Under the pieces are notes generated by a model. The model did no database searches. It saw nothing but the letters and a program-made list of their open reading frames with translations, and had not been told where the DNA came from. Source: Verrucomicrobiota bacterium (GTDB lineage Bacteria; Verrucomicrobiota; Verrucomicrobiia; Limisphaerales; DSYF01). From it: a stretch of DNA of 63,484 nt. Location of the stretch: assembly GCA_025457615.1 (NCBI GenBank), contig JALOTZ010000011.1, positions 1-63,484 of the forward strand, read 5' to 3'. Made by a program: the position numbers and the translations under genes. Of this stretch, positions 17,445-24,600 are shown piece after piece (the first letter of the stretch is position 1; each line of letters opens with the position of its first letter).

Positions 17445-18487
17445 TCCGCAATCCCCTTCCAGTCAAGCGTGATGGCCGAGCGCTGCTCCGCCGACTGCAT
17501 CATGGCTTCGATGACCGCGTCCACGTGGAATCCGTCCACGACCCCGGGACGCCCCGGCACCCGTTTCTCCAGGCATTCGGCAAAGTATTTCATTTCCTCG
17601 TCGAACGGATTGACGATGTCGAAGCGGTGCTCGGTGGCGCTGCCGGTGGCGTTGTCGTAGTGGACCAGGGAGGCCGCATTGCGCTCGGGTTGATCCCACA
17701 TGACGGTCCGCAGGGTCAGCCGCCCGTGGACGCCGTTGATCTCGATGCCCTCATCCCAGGCGTCCCGCGCCGGCCCGATCTTCTGGAGTGGATGCACCGC
17801 CGCCTCGAAGGTGGCGGTCATGCCGCCCGGGTACTGCAACACCGCGACGGCCTTGCGGTCGAGCCGCGAGCCCGGCAGGAAGTCGAGGTGCGCGTAGAGC
17901 GACTCGGGCCGTCCCAGCAGGAACATGGCGAGATCAAGCATGTGGCTGCCGGCGCACTTGAGCACCGCGCCGCCGTAATTGGCCAGGATCCATTCGTACC
18001 CCTTGTCGCTGGTGAGGGTGTAAAGGTCGCCCCAGGGCTGGAAGGAGCGCACCGTGGCACTGAAGACCCGGCCCAGTTGCGGCACCAGCTCTTTCGCCTT
18101 CCGCGCCGCCGGGAAAAACCGCTTCATGAAGGCGGTGAAAAAGAGCCGGCCGGATGCGGCAACCGCGCGCACCGTGTCCTCGGCCTCCCGGGCGTTGTCC
18201 ATCATGGTCTTTTCGCAGATGACGTCCTTGCCCGCGGCGAGCGCCGCCCGGCAAATCTCGTGATGGAAGCGGCTGCTGGTGAGCACGCTGACCGCCGTGA
18301 TCTCGGGGTCGGCAATGACCGCGCGGTAGTCCTTCGAGAGGCGCGCGCCGAAACGCTCGGCGTACGGCTGCGCGACCGCCTCGTTCAAATCGGCCACGTG
18401 CGCGACCCGCGCCCCGGCCTTCGCCAGCCCGTTGAAGTGAAAGCGGGCGATGCTGCCGCAGCCGACGATGCCAAACACCGGTTTCAT
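17441..18487 (-). CDS. Gfo/Idh/MocA-family oxidoreductase
   Basis: 348 residues. The N-terminal Rossmann motif GIVGCGSIARFH (6-17) binds NAD(P). The usual EKP motif is present as EKTMMDN, with Lys kept and Pro replaced by Thr. The C-terminal half is the alpha/beta dimerisation and substrate domain. Members oxidise hydroxyls on sugars or inositols. It overlaps both neighbours by 4 nt and is the second of three dehydrogenase-type genes in the operon. Confidence 0.9.
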   Translation of the reverse strand: MKPVFGIVGCGSIARFHFNGLAKAGARVAHVADLNEAVAQPYAERFGARLSKDYRAVIADPEITAVSVLTSSRFHHEICRAALAAGKDVICEKTMMDNAREAEDTVRAVAASGRLFFTAFMKRFFPAARKAKELVPQLGRVFSATVRSFQPWGDLYTLTSDKGYEWILANYGGAVLKCAGSHMLDLAMFLLGRPESLYAHLDFLPGSRLDRKAVAVLQYPGGMTATFEAAVHPLQKIGPARDAWDEGIEINGVHGRLTLRTVMWDQPERNAASLVHYDNATGSATEHRFDIVNPFDEEMKYFAECLEKRVPGRPGVVDGFHVDAVIEAMMQSAEQRSAITLDWKGIAE

Positions 18488-19515
18488 CGCGCCGCCTCCC
18501 CGGCCACCATGACGGCCTTGATGGCGTTGGCGCGGTCATCGCGGAAGTGGCGGATGCCCTCCGCAAGCCCGTCCAACGCGAAGGTGCTCGTGACCAGTTC
18601 GGCGGTGTTCACAATGCCGGCCTGGATCAGGTCGAGGCATTCGGGGAAGAACAGGGCCGGCGAGGCGAATGACGAGCGCAACTGCAGCTTGTTCACGTGA
18701 AAGATGTTCGAGTCGAAGGTGACCTGCCCTTCCGGGCCGTAATCAATGCCGAGGAAGGCGATGATCCCGCCGACATTCGAGACCTTGATCGCGTCCGGAA
18801 TCGTCTTGGGCGGAGCCGTCACCAGCACACGGTCCACCCCGCCGCGCGCGAACGCGTATTCCGTGAGCTTTTCCCGGTCGGGATGGATGATCGCGTCGGC
18901 CCCCCAGCGGCGGGCCAGCGCGCAGCGCGCCTGGGCCACCGAGAGTTCCGCGCCGTACACCTTGCGGGCGCCCAGGGCGCGCGCCAGGCGCAGGGCCATC
19001 AGACCGATGGGGCCGAGGCCGATCACCAGCACGTCGTTGTTGAGCCGGATGTCGGCGGTCTTCACCAGGTCCACCGCGACGCCCAGCGGCTCGACCAGGC
19101 TGGCGGCGGCAAAGGAAATGCCGTCGAACTTCACGCAGGTTTCCATGGGCACGATGATGCGCTCGGCGAATCCCATGGTGTCGTTGTCCTTGAGCCAGAA
19201 GTTCGGGCCCTTGTTGTCCAAGTCCACGCGCCCGTTGCGCGAGTGGGCCGAGAACCGGTCGAAGGTGCCGCTCTCGAGCACGACCTTGTCGCCCGGCGCG
19301 ACATGGCGCACGAGGGCGCCCACGCGCTCGATGACGCCGGCGATCTCGTGCCCGAAGGGCTGGATTTTGTCGGCGGCGCCGCCGGCCAGAATCATGTCGT
19401 GTCCGCAGACCCCGCAGGCCATGACCTTGACGAGCACCTCGTCAGGCTTGATGTCCCGCAACGACACGTCCCGGACTTCGAAGTGGAAGGGGGCTTTTAC
19501 GTAAGCAGCTTTCAT
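18484..19515 (-). CDS. Zinc-type MDR alcohol/sugar dehydrogenase lacking the structural zinc site
   Basis: 343 residues. ACGVCGHD gives catalytic zinc Cys C37, and GHE (55-57) and VEPLG supply the other catalytic residues. The VLVIGLGPIGLMALRLARAL segment is the NAD(P) Rossmann motif. The four-cysteine structural zinc lobe is absent: LESGTFDRFSAHSRNGRVDL has no Cys, as in some sorbitol/threonine dehydrogenase relatives. Likely a polyol or sugar dehydrogenase. It overlaps the lyxose isomerase stop and the Gfo/Idh/MocA start by 4 nt each. Confidence 0.9.
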   Translation of the reverse strand: MKAAYVKAPFHFEVRDVSLRDIKPDEVLVKVMACGVCGHDMILAGGAADKIQPFGHEIAGVIERVGALVRHVAPGDKVVLESGTFDRFSAHSRNGRVDLDNKGPNFWLKDNDTMGFAERIIVPMETCVKFDGISFAAASLVEPLGVAVDLVKTADIRLNNDVLVIGLGPIGLMALRLARALGARKVYGAELSVAQARCALARRWGADAIIHPDREKLTEYAFARGGVDRVLVTAPPKTIPDAIKVSNVGGIIAFLGIDYGPEGQVTFDSNIFHVNKLQLRSSFASPALFFPECLDLIQAGIVNTAELVTSTFALDGLAEGIRHFRDDRANAIKAVMVAGEAAR

Positions 19516-20234
19516 GGGTTTGTTTTCTTAGGGTGAGGGTTCAGGCTACGGCAATGGGAGGCGTAATCGCTGGCCAGCAAATGCAAAGGCGGCTCGTCTT
19601 CCTCGATCTGCGGAAACCGTCCGACCGGCTCATGGAAGTGGTTGTCCACCCGGTCGTCGTTGACGCGGCTGACTTCGCCAACCAGCACCGTGCCTTTGCC
19701 CTCCGCGCCCCAGAACTTGTGATAGAGCCGCTGCGGCAGGCAGACCGAATCGCCGGGCTTGAGCGTGATCGTGCCGCCGGCCGCGACGCGCGTTTCCATT
19801 CCATCCATCTTCACCATGACCGGAGTGTCGGCCAGTCCGTTGTCCGGGGTTGAATTCCAAAGCTGGATGACCAGGTCGCCGCCGCCGCGGTTGATGATGT
19901 CCTCCATCTTTTGGAAATGGAAATGCGTGGGCGTCACCTGGCCGGGTTCGACGATGAGGATTTTCTCGGCATAGACCTTGCCCTGGGCTTTTTGCAGCTC
20001 GGCCATCGTCCCGTTGCGGAGGGTGAACAGGAACAGCCCAATCCGGTCGAAGTCGCCGCTGCCGAAGTCGGTGATGTCCCAACCGAGCTGGGCCTCGACA
20101 ATCTCGCGGCACTCCGGGCCCTTGGCCTTCCACTCCGCGGGCGACCAATGGGCAAACGGCGGCAGGAGGAATTTCTGTTGTTCGAGAAAGCGCAGCGCTT
20201 TCTTCATGATGCCGTTGATTTCGGATCGTTTCAT
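19512..20234 (-). CDS. D-lyxose isomerase
   Basis: 240 residues, the usual length for the family. The N-terminus MKRSEINGIMKKALRFLEQQ and LPPFAHW is characteristic of D-lyxose ketol-isomerase. The cupin metal site is H104 and H106 (HFHF), E111 and a later His near residue 172 (YHKFW). It interconverts D-lyxose and D-xylulose, and many members also take D-mannose/D-fructose. Together with the GH38 gene downstream this points to mannose or lyxose input. It follows the URO-D-like gene by 37 bp and overlaps the MDR gene by 4 nt. Confidence 0.9.
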   Translation of the reverse strand: MKRSEINGIMKKALRFLEQQKFLLPPFAHWSPAEWKAKGPECREIVEAQLGWDITDFGSGDFDRIGLFLFTLRNGTMAELQKAQGKVYAEKILIVEPGQVTPTHFHFQKMEDIINRGGGDLVIQLWNSTPDNGLADTPVMVKMDGMETRVAAGGTITLKPGDSVCLPQRLYHKFWGAEGKGTVLVGEVSRVNDDRVDNHFHEPVGRFPQIEEDEPPLHLLASDYASHCRSLNPHPKKTNP

Positions 20235-20271
20235 GATCGGCAGAATGGCGGCCAGTTTTTGGTCGAGACGC

Positions 20272-21258
20272 TTATCCCTGGAGAGGCTCAGGTTTCGACC
20301 TCGCGTTCAGAGACCCAAGCGCGCTCGGCGCGTGGCGGGCGCAAAACTCCCGAAACACCTCCAGCATGTATTCGTAATTACGCAAGGGCATGCCGGGGAA
20401 AATGGTGTTCGAGGTGCCAAAAATGTAGCCGCCGCCCGGACTGGCGTTCTCCAGACAGTAAAGCGCGGATTGCCGGATTGCCTCGTCCGGCCCTTCCTGA
20501 AGCAGGCTGCACTGGACATTACCCATCAACGCCATGCGACCGTAACACCGGCGCTTGACCTCGGCGATGTCCATGCCGGCCATGGGATCCACGGATTGGA
20601 AACACGCCGCGCCCAGCGAGAGATAGTCATCCAGGATGGGCATGATGTTGCCGTCGGTATGAACGAACGGGATCATGCCGCGCTGGCGGATGTGCGCCAC
20701 TTGCTCGGCCAGATACGGCAGCATGAATTCCCGGAAATCCGCCGGGGAGACAAACGGGCCGGTGTTGTAGGCGACGTCGTTGACCAGATGCACGAAGTCC
20801 GCACCCGCCTCGGCCAACCGATCGAACTTGGCGATGGCGTGGCGGGTTTTCTCGCGGGTGGAGGCGTGGATGTTTTCCGGTTCTTCCTTCAGCTCGATGG
20901 CAAACTCCGTCCAGTCCTTGATGTTCTCAATGGACCAGATGCTGTCGCCGACGATGCTGCCGATGAGAATGCTGTCGCCGAACGTTTTCCTGGCCGCGCG
21001 GACGCCGTCCGGATCGCTCCAGGGCCAATACACCGCCAGCGCGTCCCATTGATAGCGTTCGACGATCCGCTGGTAGATTTCCATGCACTGGCCGATGGCG
21101 CGGTCCTTCTGGCCCGCCGACATGCCCGCCCACGAGTGGCGGTCGGGAAAGCGCAAGCCGAACGCCTCGTATTCGAGCTCGAACATCGTCTCGAAATGCG
21201 GCGGACGGTCCGGTTGCTCGAACCGGAGGGTCTTCAGCATGCGTTCTCGGCCGGTCAT
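20272..21258 (-). CDS. Uroporphyrinogen-decarboxylase-family protein
   Basis: 328 residues starting MTGRERMLKTLRFEQPDRPP, the typical opening of URO-D-like and methyltransferase-A proteins (COG0407). FVHTDGNIMPILDDYLSLGA and GGYIFGTSNTIFPGMPLRNY match the C-terminal half of the barrel. In sugar operons of Verrucomicrobiota such proteins are not haem enzymes; their substrate is unknown. It is the first gene of the catabolic operon, 170 bp downstream of an operator-like site. A longer frame adds 17 residues without family similarity and is rejected. Confidence 0.82.
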   Translation of the reverse strand: MTGRERMLKTLRFEQPDRPPHFETMFELEYEAFGLRFPDRHSWAGMSAGQKDRAIGQCMEIYQRIVERYQWDALAVYWPWSDPDGVRAARKTFGDSILIGSIVGDSIWSIENIKDWTEFAIELKEEPENIHASTREKTRHAIAKFDRLAEAGADFVHLVNDVAYNTGPFVSPADFREFMLPYLAEQVAHIRQRGMIPFVHTDGNIMPILDDYLSLGAACFQSVDPMAGMDIAEVKRRCYGRMALMGNVQCSLLQEGPDEAIRQSALYCLENASPGGGYIFGTSNTIFPGMPLRNYEYMLEVFREFCARHAPSALGSLNARSKPEPLQG

Positions 21259-21428
21259 GATTGTTGCTTGATCGGAATCACTGCGTCGCGCCACCAGCGG
21301 CCCCGGCAACGAATGGCGGGCGGCGGCCGGCCTTCGAGAGGCGGCTCATGCCCGCCGGCGGGGTACGCTGCGGATGCAGTAAAAGAAGAGTATGAACGTG
21401 CGGGACATCCGCTCGCACCCGCTATTTT

Positions 21429-21444
21429 GGTTAACCGGTTTACT
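21429..21444. promoter_or_regulatory. Putative LacI-family operator, copy 3
   Basis: GGTTAACCGGTTTACT shares the GGTTAACnGGTT core of the two sites next to the LacI gene, and its centre CCGG is closer to the ideal palindrome. It lies in the 192-bp gap upstream of the first gene of the catabolic operon. This is the best link between the regulator at 2083 and the operon (inference). Confidence 0.6.
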
Positions 21445-21450
21445 TTGGCA

Positions 21451-22299
21451 CTAGGGCGCGGACGGCGAAGGCAACCCTCCGGCGGCCGTGCCGGGGGCTG
21501 GCTGGGCCGGCAGGGCTCGGGAATTCGCTTCGGACAATCCGTCTCCCTCTCCGCCTTGCAGCATGGCGGCAAGGTAGATGTTCACCAGCATCCGCATGCA
21601 AACCACGTCGTGCCCGGGCGGCGCGATCATCTTGTCCCAGCCGCATTGCAGCCCGCTCAAGCTGATCATCCCGGCCATCCGCCCGCCGATCTGGATGCCG
21701 TAAAGGCCATAGCTGGCCTTGCGCGGGTCATAGACATTGTTCATGAAGGTGTGGGGGGGCCGCCCCCCGGGAATCGTAAAGAAGCACCGGTAAACCGGGT
21801 GATCCGGAGGCAAAACCATCACCCGCGCCTCGGGCAGGACGCTGGCGAGAAAACTCCGCTGCCGCCGCAGGAACTCGTCATGGTTCATCTGGTTGATCAG
21901 GGGATTGCAGCAGGCGTCGATCAGCAGAAACCCGCCGCGCCGGACGTATTCAGCGATGTTCGCTCGACCGCGGACGCTGTAAACCATGTGAACCCCTTGC
22001 GAGAAGAGCAACGGGTAGCCAGTCATCTCCTCCAGATTCTCGACGTCCGCCACATACCAGGTGGGATCAATGTTGAGACTGGTGTGGTCGCGCAGGAACT
22101 GCATGAGCACCGGATCACTGGACGCGTGACGCATCCAGTGCTCGCTCGGCGTCCTCAAGCGCGCCCAACCGACGCGGTCCCCCCTCAGGCCGTCCCACGG
22201 ACTGGCCCCGGCGCGCAGGATGGTCAGCAGCACCACACTCCCCAAGGCGCGGCGGATAAAGGTCGCCCGCGAAATACGATCCAGGTTGCTTCGTGTCAT
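21451..22299 (-). CDS. DUF4159-domain exported protein
   Basis: 282 residues. The basic N-terminus with RRALGSVVLLTILRAGASP looks like a secretion signal. The body matches DUF4159: VGWARLRTPSEHWMRHASSD near the start, then YVRRGGFLLIDACC and a Rossmann-like glutamine-amidotransferase fold. It is the last gene of the MoxR/VWA operon, 18 bp after the VWA gene. In Verrucomicrobiota and Planctomycetota these genes accompany aerotolerance-like (Bat) operons. No enzyme activity is established. Confidence 0.8.
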   Translation of the reverse strand: MTRSNLDRISRATFIRRALGSVVLLTILRAGASPWDGLRGDRVGWARLRTPSEHWMRHASSDPVLMQFLRDHTSLNIDPTWYVADVENLEEMTGYPLLFSQGVHMVYSVRGRANIAEYVRRGGFLLIDACCNPLINQMNHDEFLRRQRSFLASVLPEARVMVLPPDHPVYRCFFTIPGGRPPHTFMNNVYDPRKASYGLYGIQIGGRMAGMISLSGLQCGWDKMIAPPGHDVVCMRMLVNIYLAAMLQGGEGDGLSEANSRALPAQPAPGTAAGGLPSPSAP

Positions 22300-22317
22300 C
22301 GTTTCCTCCCGGTCAAT

Positions 22318-24600
22318 TCACAGCAATCGGAACAGCCTGCGCCCCACCAACTCCGCCGCATACCCACCCAGCCACAGCACCAGCAGCCAGCCCTGATTCC
22401 ACGACGGCTGCGCACTCACCGTCTCGGCGGGCTGTTCCACCGAAAACTGCTCGAAAACCGAGCGGCCCACGCCGATCAGCGCCCCACCCGTTGCCTCGGC
22501 CAGATGACGCAATCCGTCCATGTCCGGCGGCAGATCCAGCAACTCGGCAGTCCGCGCCTGGCTTGCAACCGAAATCGAAATCTGGACCTCACCTGCTTCA
22601 GGTTCACCCGCCTTCACCCGCCAGCACCCGGGCTCGTCCGGCGTAAAGCTCGCCTCCCAGGCGCCCTGCCCCTCGATGTCCACCGCGCTGACGCTCAGGC
22701 GCTGCAGACTGCCCTGCGGCGACTGTATCTCCAGCGCGGGGACGGCACCGGTAACGCCAGTCACCCGCAGCGTCACAGGGCGCTGGACCTGGGGAAATTC
22801 CGTCCGGGTTGTCAGCTCCACCATCGGTCCCCGGGCCGGGGGGCTCAGGGACAGGAGCCACTGTTGCCAGAAGGTTTCCACCGCGCGACTGCTGCTGGGG
22901 AGCGACAGTTTCCAGCGCCAGAGCAAATCGGTGTTCATCACGGCGGCAAACCCGTTGCCGAACCGCTGCCGCGCGATCAGCACCCGCGGTGAATCGGTTC
23001 CGGGCATGCCATCGGTCGGATGCACCGCCAGCACTTCCGCCCCCGGTTTGACGGCCTGCACCCGGGCATACGTGCCGAAGTGCGGCAGTTCCATCGAGGC
23101 CGGGAAAAGGCGGGCACTGGCTGCGCCAGGCACGGGCCGGATGGGCTGCAACGCGGGCAGCGTCTGGCGCTCGATCACTCCGCCGGGAAACGCCGGGTCA
23201 ACCTCCACCGAGGCGCCACCCACGACGCGCATCTGCTCGTGGAACCGGCTTTGCAGTTGCTCCCCGGCGGACGAACCGGACGACTCGAACACCACCGGCA
23301 ACAACTGCTCGAGCACCGTGCCCGAGAACCGGCGCGTGGCGTCCGTGTCCGGCGACACAAACAACACCCCGCCGCCGTCCCGCACATAATCGAGCAGCGC
23401 CTGCTGCTGCCCGCGCGTGAGGAGGTCCGCAAAGGCATGGGCCAGCACGACCATCTGGAAGCGCTTCAACTCACGGGCATCGGCAGGCAGGTCCGCCATT
23501 CCGGACGCCTCCGCCCCGCCGACGCTCAAGTGTACGCCCAGCGCGGGATTCAAAATCGCCGTCACTCGAAAGCCCGGATCGCTCTCCAAGGCCCCGCGCA
23601 GAAATCGGTAGCCCCACTGCAATGCGCCCTGGTAGTAGAGCAACTCGACCGACGCGCTCTCAACCACCCGGGTCGTCCGACCGGCCACCTGCTGTCGGGG
23701 GCCCGTGCCAAACCGGAATTCGAGCGGCAGAAGCGCCGGTTCACCCGCCGGCACTTCCACCGTCCAAAACAGACTGTTCCTTCCCTCCTGCACCGGAGGG
23801 TTGGTGGCGGCGAGCTTCGTGGTGCCGCGCCACAGTTCCACCGGCACCGCCCCCCGCCCTGGCGCAACCACCTCGGCAAGCACGCTGACGGCAAACTCCG
23901 ATTGCCGCAACACCTGCGCGGGAATCCGCACCTCGCGAATCGTCAGGCCCTCGTCCGCTGGACGGAGGCGGTTCTTGCCCACCACAAAATAAAGCGGCAC
24001 ACCCCGCTCCGTCGCGGCGGTGATAATGTCGGCAACCGGATCCGGGGAGTTGTCCAACCCGTCGGTGAGACAGACGATGGCGGCGGGATTCTCGTTCACG
24101 GCCTGGCGTAGCGCCGCAAAGAGATGCGTCCGGGCGCCAGACTGGTGGGATGTGACGGCCTCCTGGAAGCTCGAGGACCGCTCCCTGCCGAGGGCAAAGC
24201 GATGATAAGTGACCGCGGTGAAGGCCTCCGCCGCCTCCGTCTCGTGCGCCCTCCACGTGCGCGTTGCATCCGCCAACCGCGTCATCCCCCGACGATCCGG
24301 CCGGCTCATACTGATCGAGCGATCCACCAGCACAGCCAGCGTTCGGGATGGCTTCTCCGGCTGGCGGCGGACCACCCGCGTCGGATTCGCCAGACCGACC
24401 AGGAGCAGCAGCACCAGAATTGCCCGCGTGGCGGTCAACCCCAGCCGGACACCGCGCGGCGCACTTCCCAACGCCCGCCGATAAGACCAGAACACCATCC
24501 ACAGGCCGGCGAGGCCGATCAGGGCCAGAGTGCCCCAAGCCAATGCTGACGGCCAGGTGCGCAGCCAACCACCCAACTGCCATTCCATGGTCGAGGTCAT
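22318..24600 (-). CDS. Membrane-anchored VWA-domain protein
   Basis: 760 residues. Two N-terminal membrane segments (about 20-40 and 55-72) precede a VWA domain with the MIDAS motif VDRSISMSRP (DxSxS), followed by CLTDGLDNSPDP. The middle holds a class I glutamine-amidotransferase-like fold (FQMVVLAHAFADLL, YVRDGGGVLFVSPDTD). A C-terminal helix near the end is probably a membrane anchor. The architecture is common in Bat-type operons, where VWA proteins act in the envelope. Its ATG overlaps the previous stop by one base (TAATG). Confidence 0.82.
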   Translation of the reverse strand: MTSTMEWQLGGWLRTWPSALAWGTLALIGLAGLWMVFWSYRRALGSAPRGVRLGLTATRAILVLLLLVGLANPTRVVRRQPEKPSRTLAVLVDRSISMSRPDRRGMTRLADATRTWRAHETEAAEAFTAVTYHRFALGRERSSSFQEAVTSHQSGARTHLFAALRQAVNENPAAIVCLTDGLDNSPDPVADIITAATERGVPLYFVVGKNRLRPADEGLTIREVRIPAQVLRQSEFAVSVLAEVVAPGRGAVPVELWRGTTKLAATNPPVQEGRNSLFWTVEVPAGEPALLPLEFRFGTGPRQQVAGRTTRVVESASVELLYYQGALQWGYRFLRGALESDPGFRVTAILNPALGVHLSVGGAEASGMADLPADARELKRFQMVVLAHAFADLLTRGQQQALLDYVRDGGGVLFVSPDTDATRRFSGTVLEQLLPVVFESSGSSAGEQLQSRFHEQMRVVGGASVEVDPAFPGGVIERQTLPALQPIRPVPGAASARLFPASMELPHFGTYARVQAVKPGAEVLAVHPTDGMPGTDSPRVLIARQRFGNGFAAVMNTDLLWRWKLSLPSSSRAVETFWQQWLLSLSPPARGPMVELTTRTEFPQVQRPVTLRVTGVTGAVPALEIQSPQGSLQRLSVSAVDIEGQGAWEASFTPDEPGCWRVKAGEPEAGEVQISISVASQARTAELLDLPPDMDGLRHLAEATGGALIGVGRSVFEQFSVEQPAETVSAQPSWNQGWLLVLWLGGYAAELVGRRLFRLL

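Noticed and set aside
21351..21362. CCCGCCGGCGGG perfect palindrome upstream of the URO-D-like gene
   Set aside because: A short all-GC palindrome is common in this base composition, and no T-run follows to support a terminator.
19978..22992. A long plus-strand open frame of about 1000 codons
   Set aside because: It crosses three well-supported minus-strand genes and the operator region, and shows only antisense-type composition.
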